This document shows positions 44,855 to 53,622 of a DNA stretch of 64,000 bases, in pieces (within the stretch, counting starts at the first letter, position 1; each line of letters begins with the position of its first letter). The stretch lies in NCBI RefSeq assembly GCF_019166065.1, contig NZ_JAHTBN010000008.1, positions 150,246 to 214,245 of the forward strand, given 5' to 3'. The notes beneath the pieces are model-generated. The model was given only the letters and a program-made list of their open reading frames with translations. It ran no database searches and was not told where the DNA came from. Origin of the DNA: Candidimonas humi (GTDB lineage Bacteria; Pseudomonadota; Gammaproteobacteria; Burkholderiales; Burkholderiaceae_B). Position numbers and translations under genes: made by a program.

Positions 44855-46510
44855 ATGGATCCGCAAACTGCAATCGTCCTGGCCACGCTCATGATCCTGG
44901 CCAATAGCTGCGTGCTGGGCCTCGCACGGCGCCGCCTGCAGGCCAGCGTGCGCCCGGGCGCCGACGCCTGGCAGGCCGGGCTGCTGTGCCTGGCGGCGGG
45001 CTGCCTGACGCTGCTGGCCCATGCCCACATCCCCACGCTCGTGCTGCTGATGGCGTCCAATGCGCTGCTGATGTCGGGCCTGGCCTGCTACTGGCGCGCG
45101 CTGCGCCGGCTCTATGGCCAGCCCCTGAACGATCAGGCGCTGTTCGTGGCGGTGGGCCTGGGCACGCTGGGCGTCGCGATATTCAGCGGCCTGTTCCCCA
45201 TGCCCAAGGTGCGCATCGTGATCGCCACCCTGGTCTGGATCTTCATATTGTCGGGCAGCATCGTCACGCTCAAACGGCACGCCCGCGAAGATTCGTCGTC
45301 CGCCCGGCTGGTGCTGATGGCCCTGTACGCCATCGTGGTCGCCTTCTGCATCCTGCGCGCGATCTACTTCGGCCTGTCGGCCCTGGCGCCCAATTTCGAC
45401 GTCACCGACAACACCAACTTGATGAACCGGCTCACACCCCTGGTTACCGTCATGATGCCGGTGATAGGTTCGTCGATGTTCATGCTGATGTGCCACGAAC
45501 GCGGGCGCCAGTTGGCCAGCGCCGCGGCCGAGGCATCGGGCAAGCACGGCGCCGAGACCCTCAGCTATATCGGCCACGATTTGCGCGCGCCGCTGGCGAC
45601 CATCGTCGGCTACACGCGCCTGCTGCGCCAGACCGGCACGCCGGAACAGGCCGAGCACCTGCGCGCCATCGAACGCAGCGCCAGCTATCAACTGACACTG
45701 ATAGACGAGATACTCGAATTCGCCACGCACGAGCTGCGGCCGCTGGACATCCAGCGCGCGCCCGTGGAACTGGCGGGGCTGCTGGAAGATGTCGCGCAAC
45801 AGGCCTATATCCTGGGCCTGCAGCAGGGCAATCGTTTCGAGCTGCAAGCCCAGAACGAACTTCCTGCCCTGGTGTCCACCGACACGCGCCGCCTGCAGCA
45901 GGTGCTGCTCAACCTGATCTCCAACGCGGCCAAATTCACCCGCGGCGGGCTCATCAGCCTGATGGTCCGCGCCCGCCCCGCCGATGGCGCGACCGTGCTG
46001 GAATTCGCCGTCTCGGACTCCGGCCGGGGCATAGACCCGCAACTCCAGCCCTCGGTATTCGAAGCCTTCGTACAGGGCGAGGCCCGGCCAGGCAGCGCCG
46101 GGCTGGGCCTGTATATCGCCCGCAGCATCGTCAAGAACCTGGGCGGAGACCTGCGGCTGGAAAGCCGGCCTGGGGCAGGCAGCCGCTTCAGCTTCGAAAT
46201 ACCCGTAACAAGCCTGTCGCGCGCGACAGTGGCCCCCGCCGCCCTGCAGGCTGCAACCCGGCCGCAAGCTGCCGCCGACGCGGCGCCCGCGGCGGCCATG
46301 CCCAGCCTGCCGCCGGCGGCTATCCGCGAGGATCTCGCCCAGATGGCGCGCGCCGGGGGGCTGAGCGACATCGAAGACTGGCTGCGGCGACACGCAGAAA
46401 CGGAATCCGGGCGCCAGCACGCGGACTACTACGAAGCAGTGCGCGCCGCGCTGCAGAGGCTGGATTTCCAGCGCATCGAATCGATGGCCCTGGCGGGCAC
46501 GACGAGCTAG
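44855..46510 (+). CDS. Membrane sensor histidine kinase, orphan
   Basis: 551 residues. The N-terminal 210 residues contain about seven hydrophobic helices (7TM-type sensor). The HisKA domain has the phospho-acceptor in GHDLRAPLATIVGY (His241). The ATPase domain has the N box LLNLISNAAKFT, the G1 box DSGRGID and the G2 box GSAGLGLYIAR. The last 110 residues are Ala-rich and then helical (DLAQMARAGGLSDIEDWL), perhaps a partner-docking region. No response regulator gene adjoins it, so its signal and output are unknown. Confidence 0.88.
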   Translation: MDPQTAIVLATLMILANSCVLGLARRRLQASVRPGADAWQAGLLCLAAGCLTLLAHAHIPTLVLLMASNALLMSGLACYWRALRRLYGQPLNDQALFVAVGLGTLGVAIFSGLFPMPKVRIVIATLVWIFILSGSIVTLKRHAREDSSSARLVLMALYAIVVAFCILRAIYFGLSALAPNFDVTDNTNLMNRLTPLVTVMMPVIGSSMFMLMCHERGRQLASAAAEASGKHGAETLSYIGHDLRAPLATIVGYTRLLRQTGTPEQAEHLRAIERSASYQLTLIDEILEFATHELRPLDIQRAPVELAGLLEDVAQQAYILGLQQGNRFELQAQNELPALVSTDTRRLQQVLLNLISNAAKFTRGGLISLMVRARPADGATVLEFAVSDSGRGIDPQLQPSVFEAFVQGEARPGSAGLGLYIARSIVKNLGGDLRLESRPGAGSRFSFEIPVTSLSRATVAPAALQAATRPQAAADAAPAAAMPSLPPAAIREDLAQMARAGGLSDIEDWLRRHAETESGRQHADYYEAVRAALQRLDFQRIESMALAGTTS

Positions 46511-46721
46511 AACCCGCCGGCGGCAGAGGCAATGTCGCGTCCGCGGGCAGATCAGCGGCCGGCCCGCGCGGTGGCGCCATGGCCCTCCCCCTTGCCGGAC
46601 ACGGCTCGCACCCGGCAAGTTTCCATTCCGAGTTCATGCTAGAATCACGGTCTCTTTGGCGCAGCCCCCGGCCTGTACGGGCGCCGCTTGCGGGGCACTT
46701 TCCCGCCGCCACAAGAGCAGT

Positions 46722-46798
46722 GGTGACCGTAGCTCAGTTGGTAGAGTCCCGGATTGTGATTCCGGTTGTCGTGGGTTCGAGCCCCATCGGTCACCCCA
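46722..46798 (+). tRNA. tRNA-His (anticodon GTG)
   Basis: A 77-base cloverleaf with encoded CCA. The extra G(-1) at 46722 faces C73 at 46795, the histidine identity pair. Acceptor stem 46723-46729 with 46788-46794, D arm TAGCTCAGTTGGTAGAG, anticodon stem CCGGA/TCCGG with loop TTGTGAT, and T arm GTGGG-TTCGAGC-CCCAT. Very close to the E. coli tRNA-His sequence. Confidence 0.97.
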
Positions 46799-46878
46799 GG
46801 AATACATAGTCTTTCATGCCCTTGCAGAATTCCAGGAATTCCGCGGCATGAAGACGCGAAGCAAGATCCAGGCATGTA

Positions 46879-46905
46879 AAAAAGCCGGCCGCGCGCCGGC
46901 TTTTT
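46879..46905 (+). terminator. Rho-independent terminator after tRNA-His
   Basis: AAAAAGCCGGC and GCCGGCTTTTT form an 11-bp stem with a 5-base loop, ending in a T-run, 80 bases past the tRNA. Confidence 0.88.
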
Positions 46906-47113
46906 CGTTCTCGCAGCCAGCGCGGGCATGCGCGGGGCCAGGTATCGGCCATGGGCATGTCGCACGGGCCGTTTTCTATCTACGTTTTCTATCTATATAC
47001 TAGCCGCACTGCCACCCGCCGCTTTCCCGTCGCCCCCTTGGGGTACGCGACAAAGTGCCGGGCGCAGGGGCAGACTATCGCCGGAACCCGCTACAGCCCA
47101 TCGACGCGCAGCC

Positions 47114-48586
47114 ATGACTTCGACGCACCTGTACACACTGCACGACCTGTTCGTACGGCATTGGCCGCATCTGGTTTTCGTGGTCAGCGTGGTCTCGGGG
47201 GCCGCAGCCGCCATCCACGCGGCCATGAACAAGAGCGACGTGCGGGCCGCCATCGCCTGGGTGGGCGTGATCCTGATGTCGCCGATCTTCGGCCCGCTGC
47301 TCTATCTGGTGGCCGGCATCAACCGCGTGCGCCGCGACCGCATTTCCCAGCAACGCGACAGTTCGCTGCGCGACTACACCAACCAGAAGGCCATCCCGGT
47401 GGCCGACGTGGCGGAAGATTCCGGCTCGCAATTCATGTCGCTGCGCACCCTGGGTGACCGGATCAGCAACTTTCCGCTGCTCGACAACAATCACATACGT
47501 ATCCTCAACGGCGGCGACGAAGCCTATCCGGCGATGCTGCACGCCATACGCAACGCGCGCCGCACCATCGGGCTGCAGACATACATCTTCGACGATGACC
47601 GTACCGGCCGGGAATTCGTCGATGCGCTGGCCGACGCGCATGCGCGCGGCGTGGAAATCCGCGTGCTGATCGATGCGGTGGGCTCGAAGTATTCGCGCCC
47701 TCCCATCATCCGGCTGCTGCGCAAGAAGGGCATCACCGCCGCCCTGTTCATGACCAATCCCCTGGGCATGAAGATGCCCTATGCCAATTTGCGCAGCCAC
47801 CGCAAGATCCTGATCGTCGACGGCCGCCATGGCTTCACCGGCGGCATGAACATCCGCGAAGGCTTCGTCTCGGCGATAGCCGGGCGCGACGTGGCCGGGG
47901 ACACGCATTTCCAGATCGAGGGGCCGGCGGTGCTGCAACTGACCTCGGTATTCGCCCACGACTGGAAATTCACCACCCACGAAGCGCTGCCCTACGCCGA
48001 ATGGTGCAGCGACGAACTGAAGCATGTGCCGCAGCCGTCCGTGCCGGCGCGCTGCGTGCGTTCCGGCCCCGACCGCTTCATCAACAGCACGCACAATATG
48101 CTGCTGGGCGCCTTTGCCGTGGCGCAGCGCCACATACGGATCCAGTCGCCTTATTTCCTGCCCGACCAGATACTGCTGGGTGCCCTGAACACCGCCGCGC
48201 GGCGCGGCATACAAGTAGACGTGGTGATACCCGGGCACAACAACCTGCGGCTGGTCGACTACGCCATGACGGCCCAGCTCGATCAGATCATCCGCAACGG
48301 CTGCCGCGTGTGGCGCGCCAGCGGCAACTTCAATCACTCCAAGCTGATCACCATAGACGGCGGCTGGTCCTATGTGGGCTCGTCCAATATGGACCCGCGC
48401 AGCCTGCGCCTGAACTTCGAGCTCGACATCGAGATCTACAGCCACGAGCTGGCGGCGCAGATCGAGCAGATGATAGACAGCGAGATCGAGCGCGCCGACC
48501 CCTGCTCGCTCGCCCAATTGGCCGCCCTGCCGTTTCGCAAGCGGCTGCGCAACAAGATCATCTGGCTGGCCAGCCCCTATCTGTAG
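47114..48586 (+). CDS. cls: Cardiolipin synthase (phospholipase D superfamily)
   Basis: 490-residue membrane enzyme that makes cardiolipin from two phosphatidylglycerols. Two N-terminal hydrophobic helices (about residues 14-40 and 45-68) are followed by two HKD catalytic motifs, HRKILIVD at His229 and HSKLITID at His408, each followed by a GG/GSSN block. Length matches ClsA. The start at 47114 gives this N-terminus; the longer frame covers the upstream spacer. Its stop codon TAG is part of the first unit of a 13-bp tandem array. Confidence 0.93.
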   Translation: MTSTHLYTLHDLFVRHWPHLVFVVSVVSGAAAAIHAAMNKSDVRAAIAWVGVILMSPIFGPLLYLVAGINRVRRDRISQQRDSSLRDYTNQKAIPVADVAEDSGSQFMSLRTLGDRISNFPLLDNNHIRILNGGDEAYPAMLHAIRNARRTIGLQTYIFDDDRTGREFVDALADAHARGVEIRVLIDAVGSKYSRPPIIRLLRKKGITAALFMTNPLGMKMPYANLRSHRKILIVDGRHGFTGGMNIREGFVSAIAGRDVAGDTHFQIEGPAVLQLTSVFAHDWKFTTHEALPYAEWCSDELKHVPQPSVPARCVRSGPDRFINSTHNMLLGAFAVAQRHIRIQSPYFLPDQILLGALNTAARRGIQVDVVIPGHNNLRLVDYAMTAQLDQIIRNGCRVWRASGNFNHSKLITIDGGWSYVGSSNMDPRSLRLNFELDIEIYSHELAAQIEQMIDSEIERADPCSLAQLAALPFRKRLRNKIIWLASPYL

Positions 48587-48723
48587 TTGCTATCTGTAGT
48601 TGCTATCTGTAGTTGCTATCTGTAGTTGCTATCTGTAGTTGCTATCTGTAGTTGCTATCTGTAGTTGCTATCTGTAGTTCCTGTCTGTAGCTCCTATCTG
48701 TAGTTCCTGTCTGTAGCACCTCT
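48581..48723. repeat. Eleven tandem 13-bp repeats starting at the cls stop codon
   Basis: Units of CTGTAGTTGCTAT start at 48581 and recur every 13 bases. The first seven (to 48671) are identical and the next four (to 48723) are drifted; a partial CTGCAGC follows. The TAG in the first unit is the cls stop, so copy number can change without changing the protein. Confidence 0.95.
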
Positions 48724-48851
48724 CTGCAGCCCCCCGCTTGCGGCGCCGCCGGCCCGGCGCACGGGCGGCCGCGTGCCGGGCTGGCGTATGATGACAGGGC
48801 CGCCGGCCGGCCATCGTCGGCCGCCGCGGCGCACAGATCCCGGAGCCTCGC

Positions 48852-50069
48852 ATGACAGCCGCAACACCACCCGAACCCGACACGCCACACGCCGACTGGC
48901 ACGACGAAACCATAGCCCTGCACGGCGATGCGGCGCTGGCCCAGGATGCTGCAGTGTCGGCTCCCATTCATTACAGCGCTACGTTCCGGGCCGATTCGGC
49001 GCAGGCCTTCGCCGCCATGGCCAACGCGACGCGCCCTGCCGGCTTCTACACCCGCTACGGCAACCCCGTGCACAAGCGCGTGGAAGCCATACTGGCCGAG
49101 CTCGAAGGCACGCCCACCGCGCTGCTCATGGCATCGGGCATGGGGGCAATCAGCACCACCGTGCTCGCCCTGGTGTCCAAGGGCGACCATGTCGTCGCCC
49201 AGCAGCGCCACTACATGAGCACGACGAAACTGTTCGAAGAAGTGCTGCCGCGCTTCGGCGTGGAAGTCAGCATCGTGGAGCAGACCGATACCGCGGCCAT
49301 TGCCCGGGCCTTGCGGCCCGAGACGCGCCTGATCATGCTCGAAACCCCTGCCAACCCTACCCTGTCGCTCACCGACCTGGCCGCCGTGGCCGAATTGGCC
49401 GCGCCACGGGGCATCATCACTATCGCCGACAACACCTTCGCCTCGCCGCTGAACCAGAAGCCCCATGAGCTGGGCATAGACATCGTCGTGCACAGTGCGA
49501 CCAAATACTTCGGCGGGCACCACGACATCACGGCCGGCGCCGTCTGCTGCTCTCAAGAACACGCCGAGCTGATCTGGAAGATGCACGTGACGCTGGGCTC
49601 GGTGCTGTCGCCCATGGATGCCTGGCTGCTGCTGCGCGGGCTGCGCACCCTGCCGCTGCGCATGGAACGCATCAATGCCAACGCGCTGGCGCTGGCCGCC
49701 TGGCTCGAACAGCAGCCGCAGGTCGAGCGCGTGTACTACCCGGGCCTGCCCAGCCACCCGCAACACGCGCTGGCCCTGCGGCAGATGAAAGGCTACGGCG
49801 CCGTCATCGCCTTTTCCATCAAAGGCGGCTTCGACGCCACCAGCGCCTTCGTCGCCGCGCTGCGCCTGGCCACGCACGCGGTCAGCCTGGGCGGCGTCGA
49901 GACCCTGGCGGTGCACACCGCCGCCATGTGGGCGGGCACCATGACCGAGCCGCAGATGCGGGCCGCCGGCATAGAACCCAATTTCGTGCGCATGTCTGTG
50001 GGCGTGGAACATATCGAAGATCTCAAGGCGGACATCGGCCGCGCCCTCCAGGCGGCGCCCGCGGCTTGA
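48852..50069 (+). CDS. PLP-dependent trans-sulfuration enzyme (Cys/Met metabolism)
   Basis: 405-residue enzyme of the cystathionine gamma-synthase/O-acetylhomoserine sulfhydrylase family. The PLP lysine is Lys218 in HSATKYFGGH. Other family blocks are YTRYGNPVHKRVEAILAELEG near 65-85, LMASGMGAISTTVLAL near 93-108 and ETPANPTLSLTDL near 163-175. Cystathionine gamma-synthase, gamma-lyase and sulfhydrylase activities cannot be separated by eye; lyase (methionine gamma-lyase-like) function is also possible. Single gene flanked on both sides by tandem repeats. Confidence 0.88.
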   Translation: MTAATPPEPDTPHADWHDETIALHGDAALAQDAAVSAPIHYSATFRADSAQAFAAMANATRPAGFYTRYGNPVHKRVEAILAELEGTPTALLMASGMGAISTTVLALVSKGDHVVAQQRHYMSTTKLFEEVLPRFGVEVSIVEQTDTAAIARALRPETRLIMLETPANPTLSLTDLAAVAELAAPRGIITIADNTFASPLNQKPHELGIDIVVHSATKYFGGHHDITAGAVCCSQEHAELIWKMHVTLGSVLSPMDAWLLLRGLRTLPLRMERINANALALAAWLEQQPQVERVYYPGLPSHPQHALALRQMKGYGAVIAFSIKGGFDATSAFVAALRLATHAVSLGGVETLAVHTAAMWAGTMTEPQMRAAGIEPNFVRMSVGVEHIEDLKADIGRALQAAPAA

Positions 50070-50127
50070 ACGCCTCTGGTGACGCTTGCCGCGACGCAAG
50101 CAGCCGTACTGCGGCCACGGCGGGGCT

Positions 50128-50315
50128 CTAATGGGCAACGGCAATGGTTAATGGCCAGTGATTAATAGGCCAACGGCTAACGGCCAGCGGCTGATGGCTA
50201 ATGGACTAACAACTAACAACTAATAGCTAATGGCTAGTGGCTAATGGCTAATGGCAATGGTTAACGGTTAATGGGCAAACGGCTAACGGCTAACGGCTAA
50301 CGGCTAACGGAGAAC
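50128..50315. repeat. Degenerate 7-bp repeat array with four perfect GGCTAAC units
   Basis: The stretch is built of GGCTAAY/GGYTAAY-type heptamers, drifted on the left and perfect at 50281-50308 (four GGCTAAC). The last unit is GGAGAAC (50309-50315), whose GGAG serves as ribosome binding site for the quinone reductase gene at 50321. Confidence 0.88.
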
Positions 50316-50320
50316 ATCGT

Positions 50321-51352
50321 ATGAGTGGAAATAAAGACATGCCGGCTGCCATGAAGGCGGCATGGTACGAAGACAGGGGCGCGGCACGCGAGGTGCTGCG
50401 CGTGGGCGAACTGCCGAGGCCCGAGGCGGGGCCGGGCGAACTGCTGGTGCGCGTGCACGCCAGCGGCCTGAACCCGTCCGACGTCAAGTCGCGCAGCGGC
50501 CAGGGCGCACGCCCCAATACCTATGCGCGCGTCATCCCGCACCAGGACGGGGCGGGCGTCGTCGTGTCGACGGGCTCCGGCGTGGACGGAGCCTGGGTGG
50601 GCCAGCGCGTCTGGATCTACGAGGCGCAGCTCGGGCGTCCCTATGGCTGCGCCGCCGAATATGTGGCGCTGCCCGCGCGCAACGCCGTGCCCCTGCCCGA
50701 TCATGTCTCGTTCGAAGAAGGAGCATGCCTGGGCGTGCCTGCCCTGACCTCGCACTACTGCGTCACGGCCGACGGCCCGGTCGCGGGCAAGCATGTGCTG
50801 GTGACAGGCGGCGCGGGAGCCGTCGGCAACTACGCCATCCAGTTCGCCCGCCTGGGCGGCGCCACGGTATACACCACGGTGCGCACCGAGGAACAGGCGC
50901 AAGCCGCACGCGCGGCGGGCGCGCACCATGTCATCTTCCGGCTCGAGCAGGACGTGGCCGGGCGCATCGCCGAGATCAGCGGCGTGCCCGACGGCCGCGC
51001 CATCGACCGCATCGTCGACGTGGCTTTCGGCGCCAACCTGGAAACCAGCCTCAAGGTGCTCAAGCCCAACGGCGTCATTGCTTCTTATGCCTCGGACCAG
51101 GTGGCCGCGCCGGCCGTGCCTTTCAGGCAGTTGCTGGCCCTGAATGCCACCGTGCGCTACGTGCTGGTGTATGTCATGGATCAGGCTGCCCACGACCGCG
51201 CCATCGCGGCGGTCACCGACGCCTTGCAAAACCGGCAACTGCAGCACCACATTGCGGCGCGCTATAGCCTGGAGCAGATCGTCCAGGCCCACGAGGCGCA
51301 GGAATCGGGCGCCACGATAGGCAAGATCATCGTCTCGCCCGACGCGGGCTGA
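50321..51352 (+). CDS. NADPH:quinone reductase-like zinc-independent MDR oxidoreductase
   Basis: 343 residues of the medium-chain dehydrogenase/reductase superfamily (QOR/zeta-crystallin branch). The GroES-like N-terminal domain (PGELLVRVHASGLNPSDVKSRSG) is followed by the Rossmann domain with VTGGAGAVGNYAIQFARLGGATVYTTV near residue 160-186. The cysteine-rich structural zinc loop of alcohol dehydrogenases is absent. The start at 50321 follows GGAG from the tandem array. It probably reduces quinones or activated enones; the physiological substrate is unknown. Confidence 0.88.
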   Translation: MSGNKDMPAAMKAAWYEDRGAAREVLRVGELPRPEAGPGELLVRVHASGLNPSDVKSRSGQGARPNTYARVIPHQDGAGVVVSTGSGVDGAWVGQRVWIYEAQLGRPYGCAAEYVALPARNAVPLPDHVSFEEGACLGVPALTSHYCVTADGPVAGKHVLVTGGAGAVGNYAIQFARLGGATVYTTVRTEEQAQAARAAGAHHVIFRLEQDVAGRIAEISGVPDGRAIDRIVDVAFGANLETSLKVLKPNGVIASYASDQVAAPAVPFRQLLALNATVRYVLVYVMDQAAHDRAIAAVTDALQNRQLQHHIAARYSLEQIVQAHEAQESGATIGKIIVSPDAG

Positions 51353-51385
51353 TCGGGCAGGCGCCGCAAGCCCGCCGCGGCGCCA

Positions 51386-51475
51386 CGGCATTACGGCATT
51401 ACGGCACAGAGCATTGCGGCACTGCGGCATTGCAACGCCACTGCATCGCGGCACACGGCATTGCGACACCTAGCC
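51386..51475. repeat. Degenerate 8-bp repeat (CGGCATTR)
   Basis: CGGCATTA occurs twice in tandem at 51386-51401, then drifted forms (CGGCACTG, CGGCATTG at 51417-51432, ACGGCATTG near 51466) to about 51475. It lies between the quinone reductase and the convergent crotonase gene. Confidence 0.65.
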
Positions 51476-51519
51476 AGACACGTCGCGTGCCTGCCTGTCG
51501 GGTTTCGCATGCCGCCCCA

Positions 51520-52326
51520 TCAGGCTGCCGGCTGCTTTTTCCTCTGCGCCCGGCGCTGCATGAACTCGTCGACGGCTGCGGCGTGCTCGGCGGTCTTGTG
51601 CGCGATGGCCTGGAAGGCAGCGGCCATTTCCAGCACGGTATCCAGGCGCGCCTGCTGCCCCTCGCGCAGCAGGCGCTTGCTCATGCGCACGGCCTGCCCG
51701 GGGTTCGCCGCAATGCGCGCCGCCAGGCGCCGCGCCTCGGCCAGCAAATCCTGGGTCGGCACCACGCGCGACACCAGGCCCCATTCCAGGGCCTGCCGGG
51801 CATCGATGGGGTCGCCCGTCAGGGTCATTTCCGCCGCGCGCGACATGCCCATGATGCGCGGCAGGAACCAGGCCCCGCCGTCGCCGGCGATGATGCCCAG
51901 CTTGACGAAGCTCTCGGCGAATACCGCCTCCCGCGCGGCGATGCGTATGTCGCACATGCACGCCAGGTCCAGCCCGGCCCCCATGGCCGGCCCATTGACC
52001 GCGGCAATCACCGGGATCTCAAGCCCGTACAGGGCCAGGGGCAGTCGCTGGATGCCCTGGCGGTATTCCTGGCGCAGCACGGTGCCGTCGAATTCGGGGC
52101 GCTGCTGGCGCTGCATTTCGTCGATATTGCCCCCCGAGGAAAACGCCCTGCCCCGGCCGGTGATGATCACGACCTTGACCCGCGGGTCGGCTTCCACGCG
52201 CCGGAACGCCGCCAGGAATTCGTCGACCATGGTGCTGCCGGTCAGCGCATTGCGGGTGGGCTGGTCGTCCATGGTCAGGGTGACGATGCCCTGGTCGTCC
52301 TGTTCGTAATGCAGCAACTGGCTCAT
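51520..52326 (-). CDS. Enoyl-CoA hydratase/isomerase family protein, PaaG-like
   Basis: 268-residue crotonase-fold protein. The oxyanion-hole loops are present (RAFSSGGNIDEM and NGPAMGAGLDLACMCDIRIAA). Compared with classical enoyl-CoA hydratase, the first catalytic Glu is Asp (GAGLD) and the second is Phe (ESFVKLG), a pattern like the isomerase PaaG. It may therefore isomerise rather than hydrate. It lies 58 bp downstream of the acyl-CoA dehydrogenase gene and is probably co-transcribed with it. Confidence 0.87.
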   Translation of the reverse strand: MSQLLHYEQDDQGIVTLTMDDQPTRNALTGSTMVDEFLAAFRRVEADPRVKVVIITGRGRAFSSGGNIDEMQRQQRPEFDGTVLRQEYRQGIQRLPLALYGLEIPVIAAVNGPAMGAGLDLACMCDIRIAAREAVFAESFVKLGIIAGDGGAWFLPRIMGMSRAAEMTLTGDPIDARQALEWGLVSRVVPTQDLLAEARRLAARIAANPGQAVRMSKRLLREGQQARLDTVLEMAAAFQAIAHKTAEHAAAVDEFMQRRAQRKKQPAA

Positions 52327-52384
52327 GATCTTTTACCTTGCGAAATGAGGATGGGGAAACTTGCAGCCCTCAGCTTACTTAAGT

Positions 52385-53551
52385 TCAGTATGACTTGGGC
52401 AGACCCAGCACTTTCTCGGCGATGAAGCACAGGATCAGTTGCGGCGAAATCGGCGCGATGCGCGGCAGCATGGATTCGCGCAGATAGCGCTCTACGTCGT
52501 ATTCCTTGGCGTAGCCCATGCCGCCATGAGTCAGCACCGCCGTTTCGCAGGCACGGAAGCCTGCCTCGGCGCACAGGAACTTGGCGGCATTGGCCTCGGC
52601 CCCGCAAGGCTGATTCTGGTCGTACAGCCATGCCGCCTTCTGGTACAACAGCGTGGCGGCCTCCAGCTCTACCCAGCGTTCGGCCAGGGGATGCTGCACT
52701 CCCTGGTTCTTGCCTATGGGTCGGTCGAAAACGATACGTTCCCCCGCATAAGCGGCCGCCTTGCGCAAGGCCGCGCGGCCCAGGCCCACGGCTTCGGCAG
52801 CCAGCAGCACGCGCTCGGGGTTCATGCCGTGCAATATATATTCGAAGCCGCGGCCTTCTTCGCCGATCAAATCAGCGGCCGGGATTTCCAGGCCGTCTAT
52901 GAACAACTGGTTCGAATCCACCGCCTTGCGGCCGAGCTTCTCGATCTCGCGCACCTCTACGCGGCTGCGGTCCAGGTCGGTATAAAACAGGCTCAGCCCG
53001 TGCGTCGGCTTGGAGACCTCCTCCAGAGGCGTGGTGCGCGCCAGCAACAAGATCTTGTGCGCCACTTGCGCCGTGGAAATCCAGATCTTCTGGCCGTGCA
53101 CGACATAATGATCGCCCTGCTTTACCGCCCGAGTCTTGAGCTTGAGCGTATTGAGCCCGGTATTGGGCTCGGTCACACCGAAACAGGCCTTGTTCTGGCC
53201 GCTGATGATGGGCGGCAGCCAGCGCGCCTTTTGTTCCGGCGTACCGTGCACCACAACGGGATGCAGGCCGAAGACATTCATATGCACGGCCGAGGCCCCC
53301 GACATGCCCGCGCCCGAAGCCGATATGGTTTCCATCATCAGCGCCGCTTCGGATATGCCCAGCCCCGCGCCGCCGTATTCCACCGGCATGGCGATGCCGA
53401 GCCAGCCGGCGCCGGCCACGGCCGCGTAGAAGTCTTCGGGAAAGCCTCCCGCCGCATCTTTTCTGCGCCAGTATTCATCATCGAAGGCGCGGCACACGTC
53501 CTCGATGGCGGCGCGGATGGCCAGTTGGTCCTGAGTCAGAGCGAAATCCAT
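52385..53551 (-). CDS. Acyl-CoA dehydrogenase
   Basis: 388-residue FAD enzyme that oxidises an acyl-CoA to the 2-enoyl-CoA and passes electrons to ETF. The sequence shows the N-terminal helical domain, the FAD-contact CFGVTEPNTGLNTLKLKTRA block (about residues 127-147), KIWISTAQVAHK (about 158) and the C-terminal HGGMGYAKEYDVERYLRE motif, which holds a candidate base Glu. Substrate chain cannot be deduced; the gene cluster suggests a short branched or dicarboxylic acyl-CoA such as methylsuccinyl-CoA. Confidence 0.92.
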   Translation of the reverse strand: MDFALTQDQLAIRAAIEDVCRAFDDEYWRRKDAAGGFPEDFYAAVAGAGWLGIAMPVEYGGAGLGISEAALMMETISASGAGMSGASAVHMNVFGLHPVVVHGTPEQKARWLPPIISGQNKACFGVTEPNTGLNTLKLKTRAVKQGDHYVVHGQKIWISTAQVAHKILLLARTTPLEEVSKPTHGLSLFYTDLDRSRVEVREIEKLGRKAVDSNQLFIDGLEIPAADLIGEEGRGFEYILHGMNPERVLLAAEAVGLGRAALRKAAAYAGERIVFDRPIGKNQGVQHPLAERWVELEAATLLYQKAAWLYDQNQPCGAEANAAKFLCAEAGFRACETAVLTHGGMGYAKEYDVERYLRESMLPRIAPISPQLILCFIAEKVLGLPKSY

Positions 53552-53622
53552 GGTTGTAGTTTCCTGTCTGTAGCAAGCGCCGTCCTCATCATACGAGTAC
53601 GGCCGACGCGAAATACCTGGGA

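Noticed and set aside
48642..50144. 500-codon minus-strand frame ending in repeated TTDSNYRQELQ-like sequence
   Set aside because: It is the antisense shadow of the PLP enzyme plus the 13-bp array; the plus-strand gene has clear family motifs.
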